This document shows positions 1 to 5,780 of a stretch of 7,150 bases of DNA, one piece after another (position 1 is the stretch's first letter; each line of letters begins with the position of its first letter). The notes beneath the pieces are model-generated. The model searched no databases. It was not told the DNA's origin and was given only the letters and a program-made list of their open reading frames with translations. The stretch covers positions 1 to 7,150 of the forward strand of contig JAJZZT010000172.1 of assembly GCA_021797415.1 (NCBI GenBank). The letters run 5' to 3'. Origin of the DNA: Bacillota bacterium (GTDB lineage Bacteria; Bacillota; Bacilli; Alicyclobacillales; SLC66). The position numbers and the translations under genes were made by a program.

Positions 1-2
1 CG

Positions 3-923
3 CGGGCTGTTTCACTGGATCTCGACGAAGTGGCCATCAAGGGCTCATCTCTGGATGACCGGCAGACGGCGGTGATGTACATGATGGCGAGGCATCTCAC
101 CTTATCCCGGTTTTTCATCCAGGAAGCTGACGCCAATCTGGTGCCGGACTTCTACCAGCCTTACTACGAAAAATTCGTGGCGGGACTTAAACAGGATCAC
201 AAGCGCATCTTTTTCGATGAGTTCCATCGCGTTTCCCAGAACTCGTCGGTGTCAGACCAGATCGTTTCCGACATTCAGACGGTCATCCGCGAGTCCCGGA
301 AGTGGAACATCCACATTGCGGTTTATTCCCAGGAGCCGGGTGACATCCCGGAGACCATCGCCAACCTGTCGACGACCGCTTTCGTGTTCGGCGTCAACGG
401 GAAGCGGTCCATCGCCGAGGTGGCTGCGGAACGCTTCGGCATGGGGAGTTCATCGATCGACGCCATGGTCAACAACCTCAAGCAGCCGGACCGCAAGGGA
501 TCGACGATCATGGCGCGGTACGTCACCAACGAGGGGACCATCGTTCAGGGTCTGCGTAACACGGTGGGTCCCATCGCCTTGTGGGCCTTCTCGTCCACGC
601 GGGAAGACACGATGCTGCGCGACCGGCTGTATCGTGAATTCGGCCCGGTGACTGCGCGGCGATTTCTGGCGAGAATGTATCCTGGCGGGTCCATTAAGGA
701 CGGCGTATTTGAGCCTTTGCAGGATATTCTGTCCCTGCCAGAGCCGTTGGAGGGATTCACGGCCAAAGGCATGGGCAAGTACATCCCCTTTTACCAGAAG
801 GCGCTACGAAATTTTCAGGCGTCCGATGACCGGACGAGCGGGATTGACCCCAACGACATTATTTATCTGGCCGTTGTGGATACGATGTTGCGGGATGAGG
901 ACGCCGGGAATACGGATGGCTGA
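3..923 (+). CDS. traU: DotO/IcmB (IncI TraU) type IV secretion ATPase, C-terminal part, 5' end outside window
   Basis: The frame is open from the window edge, so the GTG at 30 is internal; 306 residues are visible. The start SLDLDEVAIKGSS resembles the conserved LDLDEVA-KG segment of the DotO/IcmB/TraU family. Other family marks are DRQTAVMYMMARH (about residues 24-36), a Walker B-like strand KRIFFDEFHRV (about 67-77) and RESRKWNIHIAVYSQ (about 96-110), the helix-strand-Gln segment of RecA-type motor domains. The Walker A motif must lie upstream. In Dot/Icm and IncI systems this cytoplasmic, inner-membrane-associated, VirB4-like ATPase powers assembly or substrate transfer. It ends with TGA at 921-923, 7 bp before the stop of a convergent recombinase gene. 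In IncI plasmids traU lies downstream of traH-K in the same transfer region; here it lies upstream of that block, with recombinase and partition genes between. Family assignment is firm; numbering is relative to the visible fragment. Confidence 0.88.
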   Translation, partial: RAVSLDLDEVAIKGSSLDDRQTAVMYMMARHLTLSRFFIQEADANLVPDFYQPYYEKFVAGLKQDHKRIFFDEFHRVSQNSSVSDQIVSDIQTVIRESRKWNIHIAVYSQEPGDIPETIANLSTTAFVFGVNGKRSIAEVAAERFGMGSSSIDAMVNNLKQPDRKGSTIMARYVTNEGTIVQGLRNTVGPIALWAFSSTREDTMLRDRLYREFGPVTARRFLARMYPGGSIKDGVFEPLQDILSLPEPLEGFTAKGMGKYIPFYQKALRNFQASDDRTSGIDPNDIIYLAVVDTMLRDEDAGNTDG

Positions 924-930
924 TTTTCGT

Positions 931-1932
931 TCATGAAGGCGGCGTTGGGCGGACGTGCTCGACGTGAAGTTGCGGTGCTGATCCCGGTTCGTTGCCGGTA
1001 ACGTTTTCAGAGGCAACCCCAACCCCCTGGGCCACGCCCATCAGCGGCTTTTCCGTCTTCTGTTCAGAAGCGGTTTTTTTTCCTCTGGTCGTGGCACTCT
1101 TTCGCCCATAATGCAGGGTGGCCGTCTCTTCGCTCGCGTGTCCCAGCATGTCGGCGATGGCGCCTTTGCTATAACCGCTTTGTTTGGCGGCGCTCACGAA
1201 GCGGTGCCGGGTGGAATACAGCGTATAGGTTTTTCTGGTGACCAGATGGCGAATTTCCTTGAGTCGGCTGGCCATGCTGCTTTGCATTTCCGGCCATGCG
1301 GCACCCAGGGCATACAGCCTGTCGCGTTCGTCCATCATCGCCTGAATCGCGGGCACGGCATCCGGGTGAACGCTGAGCAGCCGCGCCACGCCGTTCCCGC
1401 GTCCGTTCGTGGCTTTTCGGTTGCCTACCCGTAACACGGTTTCCTTGTCCAGTTTCGCCCATTTCGCGGTATCCCACTCCGATGGGCGCAACCCCGTCAA
1501 CACGTTCGCCCGCAGAAACGCGGCCAGTATCGCGTCATAGGTTCCCTGGCGCATTTTGTGGGTGGCCCGCACCGCAGGGTTGGTCAGCAAATTCAGCAGT
1601 TTATCCAGGTCGCGGTCCGGCAAGCCTTTGACGCGGCAGGCGTCGAATTGTCCTTTCGCCTTGCTCGGCGGGTTATGCCCGTCGTTGAAATGGTCTATGG
1701 CTTCCATGGGCGCTCCCACTTTTTGCAGGTATTCCTGCACGGCCAGGCGCGTCATTCTCCAGGTGGACCGCTTCCACCGCGCTTTCTGTTGCAGCATCCA
1801 CTGGGCGAATGCCATGGGATCGTCCGCCCAGGTGCGCCCCTGCGTTTCCCGCTGGTAGCGGTGCATGGTCGTCTCCACGCGGAGGTCGTACATGCGTTGT
1901 GTTTTTGTCGAACGGGTGATGGTGTTGGGCAT
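931..1932 (-). CDS. Tyrosine recombinase / phage-type integrase
   Basis: A 333-residue site-specific tyrosine recombinase. Residues about 15-90 form an SAM-like N-terminal core-binding domain. The catalytic domain has box I Arg149 (TGLRPSEW), a likely beta-hairpin Lys173 (NRKATNG), box II read as Y239-S-T-R242 followed by H243, His265 (MLGHAS) and nucleophile Tyr275 (TLHYGR). The usual first His of HxxR is Tyr, a substitution seen in some active family members. Residues 280-333 are a polar, Lys/Ser-rich tail beyond the catalytic Tyr. The ATG at 1932 was chosen over upstream ATGs (frame open to 2022) because AGGAAAG lies 7 nt before it and a TACAAT -10-like box lies upstream at 1968-1963. The gene is convergent with traU and divergent from the partition operon, and shares the repeat-rich intergenic region. 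It could be the element's integrase or a multimer resolvase; no att site is recognisable. Confidence 0.9.
   Translation of the reverse strand: MPNTITRSTKTQRMYDLRVETTMHRYQRETQGRTWADDPMAFAQWMLQQKARWKRSTWRMTRLAVQEYLQKVGAPMEAIDHFNDGHNPPSKAKGQFDACRVKGLPDRDLDKLLNLLTNPAVRATHKMRQGTYDAILAAFLRANVLTGLRPSEWDTAKWAKLDKETVLRVGNRKATNGRGNGVARLLSVHPDAVPAIQAMMDERDRLYALGAAWPEMQSSMASRLKEIRHLVTRKTYTLYSTRHRFVSAAKQSGYSKGAIADMLGHASEETATLHYGRKSATTRGKKTASEQKTEKPLMGVAQGVGVASENVTGNEPGSAPQLHVEHVRPTPPS
1053..1081 (+). terminator. Rho-independent terminator for the traU transcript, inside the recombinase 3' end
   Basis: On the + strand CCG (1053-1055), a bulged T, then CTTCTG (1057-1062) can pair with CAGAAG (1065-1070) and CGG (1071-1073), followed directly by eight T (1074-1081). 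In practice the innermost pair opens to give a 4-nt loop. This is the classic stem plus U-tract form. It lies about 130 nt past the traU stop and within the antisense recombinase gene, where it encodes Lys-rich codons. It would stop tra transcripts from running through the recombinase gene and into the repeat region. Confidence 0.6.
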
Positions 1933-1962
1933 GACTGTTCTTTCCTGCGATCTCAACGCCCT

Positions 1963-1968
1963 ATTGTA
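1963..1968 (-). promoter_or_regulatory. Possible -10 box of the recombinase promoter
   Basis: Read on the - strand this is TACAAT, one mismatch from TATAAT, about 31 nt upstream of the recombinase ATG at 1932. No convincing -35 hexamer is seen 16-18 nt upstream (1985-1992), so the promoter may be weak or activator-dependent. The nearest 19-bp palindrome (2014-2032) is about 46 bp upstream of this box. Confidence 0.35.
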
Positions 1969-2013
1969 ACGCGAAATGCGGCACGATGGCGATATGTTGC
2001 GAGCCGTTTTTGG

Positions 2014-2032
2014 TGGCGACAAACTGGCGCCA
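2014..2032 (-). promoter_or_regulatory. 19-bp palindromic site, best dyad copy
   Basis: TGGCGACAAACTGGCGCCA on the + strand; the reverse complement matches the consensus fully. Seven of nine base-pair positions are symmetric. It is the copy closest to the recombinase gene. Confidence 0.7.
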
Positions 2033-2106
2033 TTTCATATCCAGCTTGTCGATAGATTGTGCTCACATTATCACAGCGCCATTTTGGCGGCAGGTTGGCA
2101 ATGCAT

Positions 2107-2125
2107 TGGCGCCACTTTGTCTCCA
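2107..2125 (+). promoter_or_regulatory. 19-bp palindromic site
   Basis: TGGCGCCACTTTGTCTCCA, one mismatch to the consensus. A degenerate copy overlaps it with an 11-bp offset (2118-2136). Confidence 0.65.
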
Positions 2126-2167
2126 GTTTGTCAGGATTGGCGAGTGGGCGTTCCGTCTTCTTCGAAG

Positions 2168-2186
2168 TGGTGTCAGTTTGTCTCCA
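2168..2186 (+). promoter_or_regulatory. 19-bp palindromic site
   Basis: TGGTGTCAGTTTGTCTCCA, one mismatch to the consensus. It is nearly identical to the copy before dotB at 5781-5799, differing at one base. Confidence 0.65.
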
Positions 2187-2228
2187 GTTCGGTATTGTTT
2201 TGTGTTCATTTTGTCTTTCCGCGATGGC

Positions 2229-2247
2229 TGGCGTCAGATTGTCGCCG
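2229..2247 (+). promoter_or_regulatory. 19-bp palindromic site nearest the parM promoter
   Basis: TGGCGTCAGATTGTCGCCG, two mismatches to the consensus. It ends 36 bp before the -35 box of the parM promoter. A weak half-site, ACGCCA (2275-2280), lies 44 bp further on and abuts the -35 box, so a protein spreading from the array could cover the promoter. Confidence 0.6.
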
Positions 2248-2283
2248 CGCCGACATTGGAATGGCATCGGTTTAACGCCAAAG

Positions 2284-2312
2284 TGGACATAGGTTTATTT
2301 AGACGCTAATAT
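2284..2312 (+). promoter_or_regulatory. Sigma-70 promoter of the parM-parR operon
   Basis: TGGACA (2284-2289), a 17-nt spacer and TAATAT (2307-2312) form a near-consensus promoter. Transcription would start near 2319, giving a leader of about 39 nt before the parM ATG. It lies just downstream of the palindrome array, so repression by the protein that binds the array is likely, as in known parMRC loci. Confidence 0.65.
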
Positions 2313-2357
2313 GATCATGTCAGCGGGTGCATCTCGTGTTCAGGAGATTTGAAAACT

Positions 2358-3383
2358 ATGTCCGTCGCCGCCGTGGATGTTGGGTCTGGTTATGTGAAAG
2401 CCATTTCTGGCGGGTTGTCGGTAAATAGCCCGCGCGTTTCTTTTCCTTCCGTCGTTGGAGAGTTGCCTGCGCATGCGCGGGGTCAGTTCGGTGCTTCCGA
2501 GTTGCCGGTGATCGAATATGCGGACCGGACGTGGTTGACGGGCCAGTATGCTCTGGAACACTTGCGCCAGCATCAGGTGGCGGACACGCTGGATCATCAT
2601 TGGGCGGGGTCCGTGCCCTGGATGGTCCTGCTGTTGCGCGCATTGGCGGACATGGGGATTACGGAGGGCGAGGTGCGTCTGGTGACGGGCGTCCCGCAAT
2701 CCTCCTACCGCGAGCGTTGGCGAGGCATCGCGTCGGCGCTTCTGGGCGAGCATCGGGCGGTGGTGCATGGCAAAAAGATGCGAATCGCCGTCCTGAAAGG
2801 GGAAAACATGGTCATGCCGCAAGCGGCGGCGGGCCTGTATTACTGGATGGCGCAGGATGCGGCGTTGCGGGAGATCGCGGATACGGACGGGTTGATCGGC
2901 GGTATCGACGTGGGCACGTACACCACGGGGTTCGCGGTATTGCGCGGCGGCCGTCCGGTCATGGATTTGTGCTCGGGCATCGACATCGGCATGTCGCGGG
3001 TGGCTTCCACGGTGGGCACCCGCATCCACGGGCGGTTTGGTCTCGCTCTGGATCTTAAGGAGTCCATGCGCATGGTGGAGAACCGGCACAAGGTCTTTTT
3101 GCAGGGGCAGTTGATGGACTTGTCGAGCGACGTGAGAACCGCCGTCGAACAGGTGGTGTCCGGCCCTCTGATGAACGCGGTGTACGGCTTGTGGGGCGGG
3201 GATGCGGACCGCATGATGATCGGCGTTTACGGCGGCGGCGCTCCGGATTTCTGCCCTTTCATCCAGCAGGTGTTCCCGCGCGCCCAACTGGTTCCCATGG
3301 ACAGCATGGGCGGCGGGCGATTCCTTCCGGTGCTGGGTATGCTGACTTACTACGCTGGTCGCAACCATTTGTTGGGCATGTAA
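2358..3383 (+). CDS. parM: Actin-like plasmid segregation ATPase (ParM/StbA family)
   Basis: A 341-residue actin-fold ATPase. The phosphate-1 loop is AVDVGSGYVK (residues 5-14), the phosphate-2 loop GGIDVGTYTTGFAV (181-194) and the adenosine motif YGGGAPDF (291-298). LVTGVP (108-113) matches the conserved strand before subdomain IB in plasmid actins. Length fits ParM (about 320-350). In the family, ATP-bound filaments push apart sister plasmids held by ParR on the parC centromere. The ATG at 2358 was preferred to the TTG at 2349 because AGGAG (2342-2346) lies 11 nt from the ATG and only 2 nt from the TTG. It has its own promoter upstream and is followed after 18 bp by a candidate ParR. Exact subfamily is uncertain; chromosomal-type MreB is excluded by length and context. 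Confidence 0.85.
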   Translation: MSVAAVDVGSGYVKAISGGLSVNSPRVSFPSVVGELPAHARGQFGASELPVIEYADRTWLTGQYALEHLRQHQVADTLDHHWAGSVPWMVLLLRALADMGITEGEVRLVTGVPQSSYRERWRGIASALLGEHRAVVHGKKMRIAVLKGENMVMPQAAAGLYYWMAQDAALREIADTDGLIGGIDVGTYTTGFAVLRGGRPVMDLCSGIDIGMSRVASTVGTRIHGRFGLALDLKESMRMVENRHKVFLQGQLMDLSSDVRTAVEQVVSGPLMNAVYGLWGGDADRMMIGVYGGGAPDFCPFIQQVFPRAQLVPMDSMGGGRFLPVLGMLTYYAGRNHLLGM

Positions 3384-3401
3384 AAACGGGGCGGGACGCT
3401 G

Positions 3402-4112
3402 ATGAGTGACGTGGACGACGAATGGGATGTGAGCGGCTTTGACGATCTGGTGGGCGACCGCTTCATGGCGGACGTGTCCACCGTCGACGCGCAGGACACA
3501 TTAGATGTTTCCGCACAATTTTTTCGGGTCTGCGCACGGGTGTACATGGATAATCCGCTGCACAATCCAGTGTACGAATGGCTATCCAGGCTGCCGAGAA
3601 CGGGCAACGGGAACATCAAGGCCATCTCGGATCATTTGGTGTTGGCCTTGCGTTTATATGTGGACACCTTGAACTCAGGGGCCACCTTGCGGTTGGGTCC
3701 GACGGATGGTGATGGGCGACCTGGCGATGCGCGGCTTTCTGTAGAGGGATATTCCTCTTCTTCGACGGCCACCGCACAGGGGGCGGGAGGCCCTTCGTCG
3801 GCAGCAGGCCATTCGCAGGCAGCAAGTCCTTCGCAACGGTATCAGCAATCCCGGCGGTTTCGGGAGATCTTGCAAGCAGCGGACGCCCCTTCCGCATCAC
3901 GTTCGCCGTCCACATCCGAGCATCCCCGCAGTTCCGTGGATAGTGCGGCGTTGTCGCAAAGACCGCCCTCTTCGACGCAAGGCACACCTTCTCCATCCAG
4001 TGTGCCGTCACTCCAAAACCCGCCTCCAGCTTCCCCCAAGGAAGCACCCCCTACACCCGAAGACGGATTGTCTTATGTGGCGCGATTGGCGAGAGAAGGG
4101 GAGGGGTGGTGA
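3402..4112 (+). CDS. Candidate ParR/StbB-type DNA-binding adaptor with long disordered tail
   Basis: No firm family match by eye. Residues about 43-92 resemble the ribbon-helix-helix domain of ParR proteins: a short strand (RVCARVYMD), then NPLHNPVYEWLSRLPR, a Gly/Asn turn, and a helix ISDHLVLALRLYVDTL. Known ParRs have a strand, an 'H..iy.wL..LP' helix and a second helix ending in ALxxY. Residues 115-220 are Ser/Pro/Ala-rich and surely disordered. The last 17 residues (EDGLSYVARLAREGEGW) return to helix-like sequence, a possible ParM-contacting tip. The gene follows parM by 18 bp in the order parM-parR of R1-type loci. The start is ATG 3402; its Shine-Dalgarno is weak (GGGGCGGGA), which suggests coupling to parM. 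At 236 residues it is longer than typical ParR (about 100-130). It could instead be an unrelated partner protein. Confidence 0.6.
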   Translation: MSDVDDEWDVSGFDDLVGDRFMADVSTVDAQDTLDVSAQFFRVCARVYMDNPLHNPVYEWLSRLPRTGNGNIKAISDHLVLALRLYVDTLNSGATLRLGPTDGDGRPGDARLSVEGYSSSSTATAQGAGGPSSAAGHSQAASPSQRYQQSRRFREILQAADAPSASRSPSTSEHPRSSVDSAALSQRPPSSTQGTPSPSSVPSLQNPPPASPKEAPPTPEDGLSYVARLAREGEGW

Positions 4113-4291
4113 TGTCTCGGTCAGAATATCTCCTTTCGCTAGGCGTAAGCGCGATGAAACTGTTGTCTCGGTTTGTTGTGCATAAAAACCGCGATAATCG
4201 GTTTTTCCGTTTGGGTCTGTTCTCCCGATTTCGCAGGTCTTCCAATTTCCCCATCTTAAACCTTGTTTGGCAAGGACTCTTCGCATGTTAA
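4112..4291 (+). CDS. Possible small basic protein (59 aa), doubtful
   Basis: An ATG at 4112 overlaps the stop of the preceding gene (TGATG) and has a strong Shine-Dalgarno, AGGGG at 4102-4106, 5 nt away. The frame runs 59 codons, begins MSRSEYLLSLGVSAMKLL and then becomes Arg/Phe-rich. It overlaps the dotD start by 7 nt. A terminator-like inverted repeat lies inside it, and I recognise no family. It may only provide translational read-on toward dotD. Confidence 0.25.
   Translation: MSRSEYLLSLGVSAMKLLSRFVVHKNRDNRFFRLGLFSRFRRSSNFPILNLVWQGLFAC
4184..4206. terminator. Inverted repeat, possible bidirectional terminator between parR-like gene and dotD
   Basis: AAAAACCG (4184-4191) and CGGTTTTT (4199-4206) form an 8-bp stem with a 7-nt loop. 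The stem has only three G-C pairs, but the A and T tracts make it terminator-like on either strand. GATAAT (4193-4198) in the loop also resembles a -10 box, without a good -35 at 16-18 nt. If it terminates, dotD needs its own promoter. Confidence 0.35.
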
Positions 4292-4845
4292 AGACATTCG
4301 TCGTTTTTCGGCGTCCTGCCCGGTGGACGGCTGGCCTCATGCTGTTGCCGGCCGTTCTGCTGTCCGGTTGTGTGCCGCCTCCATCGGCTCCTCCCGCCGG
4401 CGGAGGCCCGCATCCGAACATGGACGCGGCGCTCATGAAATCCGTGCTGGATATCCAGCAGGTCACGGACAATTTGCGGGCGGCGCACAGCGTGGCTTGG
4501 CGCGGAGTTTATCAGGGATTCCCCATGCGGGATGGGGTTTCGCCCTCTAATGGTCATCCGCCCGTGCCAACGGCGACCGCGTCTCATCCGGCATCCGGCC
4601 CGCTTGCGCAGAAGATGTACGTGCAGTGGAGCGGGGCGGCGAACGTGTTGGGTCAAGCCTTGGCGCGGAAGCTGGGTTGGCGCTATCAGGATAAGTCCGG
4701 CATGGGTGGACAGATGGACGTGTCCGTTTACGGGCGGGATGAATCCGTTTTGAGCATTCTGAAAACCATGGCCGCGCAGTTGCCGGATTCGGTGTCCCTG
4801 AGCGTTACGCCCGGCCGTATCACATTGAACCGTGCCGGGAACTGA
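4285..4845 (+). CDS. dotD: DotD/TraH-like outer-membrane lipoprotein of the T4SS core
   Basis: A 186-residue protein with a lipoprotein signal: basic start, hydrophobic stretch (16-27) and lipobox LLSGC with Cys29, then a Pro/Ala/Gly linker (30-43). The helix AALMKSVLDIQQVTDNLRAAHSVAW (48-72) and the C-terminal segment from about 117 to 183 (SGAANVLGQALARKLGW ... PDSVSLSVTPGRITLN) fit a small domain of the secretin-N0 type known from DotD. In Dot/Icm systems DotD and DotC are needed to place the DotH channel protein in the outer membrane. The ATG at 4285 was chosen over the TTG at 4267 because AAGGA (4272-4276) is 8 nt upstream and the signal peptide then starts normally. The dotC gene follows after 4 bp. 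The order D-C-B-T here is the traH-I-J-K order of IncI plasmids. Sequence match is by pattern and position, not by alignment. Confidence 0.75.
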   Translation: MLKTFVVFRRPARWTAGLMLLPAVLLSGCVPPPSAPPAGGGPHPNMDAALMKSVLDIQQVTDNLRAAHSVAWRGVYQGFPMRDGVSPSNGHPPVPTATASHPASGPLAQKMYVQWSGAANVLGQALARKLGWRYQDKSGMGGQMDVSVYGRDESVLSILKTMAAQLPDSVSLSVTPGRITLNRAGN

Positions 4846-4849
4846 GCCC

Positions 4850-5719
4850 ATGATCCCGCGCATGATTCCATGTGTGTTTTTTGCCGCCGCGCTGACGATG
4901 CCGGTCATGGCGGCTGCGGATACCGGCATTCCGGTGTATTCCGAGAAGACGTTAATGAATGACCCTTCTTCGGCCATCCACGAGAAGCCGGGCTTCGTTT
5001 CCATCTTCAGCAATATCCGGGAGCGGGCCATTTTGCAGGCGGCGGAGTCTTTCGGGTCGCAGGCGGGGTATTGCGCCGGAGTGGCCCAGTGGAACGCCTG
5101 GGCGCACCGGCATTCGGAGGTGTTGAACCGCGCGTATGATTTCGCGTCGCTGCTGGTGGATGGTGGGCGGGTGTTGCCGCCGGTGATTCTGGAGGACAAC
5201 GATTCCTATCTGCAGCAGGGCAGAGGGCTGGCGATCACCGCGCAGACGACCTGGCATATTTTGCGTTACGGGAAAATCGTTTCGGTGGCGCCGACTTGGC
5301 GGGATTATCTGCTGCAAAGTTGCGCGCCGCCGTTGAAGCCGAACCCTATCCTGCTGCCCAAGACGGCGGCGGACCGCGCGGCCTGGAAGGCGGGGATTCA
5401 GAAAGGCTGGAAGATGGGAGAGTTCGCCGCCCGGCAGGGGTTCAAGCTGGGCCTGCACCGGGTGACGCGGGATTACGCAGGGATGCTGCGATTCTGGCTG
5501 TTGCACAAGCGCGGCGTCATGTCGGCTCCCATACTGTCGACGGGCACCGTCGCCATGCGGGTCAACGGCCGGACGTTGAGCGTGGGCGAGCGGATATTTC
5601 GTTTGACCGGAGTGGGGAATTTCAAGGACCCGAAGGACTGGAAGCCGGTCATCGAGGCGCCGTTGAACACGGGGCTTGCAGCCAGTGAAAGGTTTGCGGT
5701 CGGCGATCACCCGCAATGA
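4850..5719 (+). CDS. dotC: DotC/TraI-like T4SS outer-membrane assembly protein
   Basis: A 289-residue exported protein. Conserved DotC-like blocks are IRERAILQAAESFGSQAG (56-73), YDFASLLVDGGRVLPPVI (96-113), TWRDYLL (149-155), a LLP...W..G...GW..G stretch (168-190) and RDYAGMLRFWLL (207-218). A signal peptide is visible (MIPRMIPCVFFAAALTMPVMAAA) with probable cleavage near Ala23. Legionella DotC is a lipoprotein, but no lipobox Cys is present here; the only early Cys (8) is in the hydrophobic core. The start is ATG 4850, 4 bp after dotD, with GGGA 9 nt upstream; the GTG at 4832 lies inside dotD and lacks a ribosome site. DotC works with DotD in DotH localisation. The gene is followed by a 109-bp gap with regulatory repeats, so dotD-dotC may be a unit apart from dotB. 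Confidence 0.85.
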   Translation: MIPRMIPCVFFAAALTMPVMAAADTGIPVYSEKTLMNDPSSAIHEKPGFVSIFSNIRERAILQAAESFGSQAGYCAGVAQWNAWAHRHSEVLNRAYDFASLLVDGGRVLPPVILEDNDSYLQQGRGLAITAQTTWHILRYGKIVSVAPTWRDYLLQSCAPPLKPNPILLPKTAADRAAWKAGIQKGWKMGEFAARQGFKLGLHRVTRDYAGMLRFWLLHKRGVMSAPILSTGTVAMRVNGRTLSVGERIFRLTGVGNFKDPKDWKPVIEAPLNTGLAASERFAVGDHPQ

Positions 5720-5726
5720 CGCTAAT

Positions 5727-5745
5727 TTACGCCAATTTGTCACCA
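5727..5745 (+). promoter_or_regulatory. 19-bp palindromic site upstream of dotB, first copy
   Basis: TTACGCCAATTTGTCACCA, 15 of 19 matches to the consensus defined at 2014-2247. It begins 8 bp after the dotC stop. Confidence 0.55.
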
Positions 5746-5780
5746 TTGTGGGTATGTTATGTCGTCGAACAGATCCGGTT

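Larger units (their letters stand above)
2014..2247. repeat. Array of 19-bp imperfect palindromes, consensus TGGCGYCAGTTTGTCKCCA
   Basis: Hand alignment gives good copies at 2014-2032 (inverted), 2107-2125, 2168-2186 and 2229-2247 (17-19 of 19 consensus matches), and weaker ones at 2074-2092 (14/19), 2118-2136 (13/19, overlapping), 2036-2054 and 2201-2219 (12/19 each). The unit is a near-dyad, TGGCGnCA-nnn-TGnCGCCA, as expected for a dimeric regulator. Start-to-start steps are 22, 38, 33, 11, 50, 33 and 28 bp, mostly near whole or half multiples of 11, so sites would lie on one or two faces of the helix. Two more copies lie at 5727-5745 and 5781-5799. Confidence 0.75.
1933..2357. other. 425-bp intergenic control region with repeat array; candidate parC centromere or operator
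   Basis: No gene is supported here, although short shadow frames are open on both strands. The region lies between the divergent recombinase and partition operon. It holds a possible -10 box for the recombinase, a series of 19-bp imperfect palindromes (2014-2247), a sigma-70 promoter (2284-2312) and the parM Shine-Dalgarno site. In R1-type partition loci the centromere is a set of direct repeats around the promoter just upstream of parM, which matches this layout. An iteron-type replication origin is the main alternative, but no rep gene is in view. Confidence 0.6.

Noticed and set aside
1933..2022. Extending the recombinase upstream to an ATG at 2022
   Set aside because: The extra 30 residues have no ribosome site, are not domain-like, and would cover the TACAAT box and part of a palindromic site; ATG 1932 has a good Shine-Dalgarno.
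2077..2089. CGCCA-TTT-TGGCG as a separate small hairpin
   Set aside because: It is better explained as part of a degenerate 19-bp site (2074-2092); the loop of three and five-base arms alone mean little.
1558..2309. Several + strand open frames across the recombinase 5' end and the intergenic region
   Set aside because: They are shadows of the recombinase gene or run through the repeat array, without ribosome sites or recognisable domains.
2340..3368. Long open frame antisense to parM (342 codons)
   Set aside because: Its product is rich in His, Arg and Gln, typical of a GC-rich antisense shadow; the + strand frame carries all actin motifs.
5286..5304. A 13/19 match to the palindrome inside dotC
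   Set aside because: It falls in the conserved TWRDYLL coding segment and the match is at background level for this GC-rich sequence.
4288..5746. Long antisense frames opposite dotD and dotC
   Set aside because: Composition is Arg/His/Pro-rich with no motif, while the + strand frames match the DotD and DotC families.
5737..5763. TTGTCA ... TATGTC as a dotB promoter
   Set aside because: The spacer is only 15 nt and the -10 match is poor; TTGTCA is part of the palindromic site.
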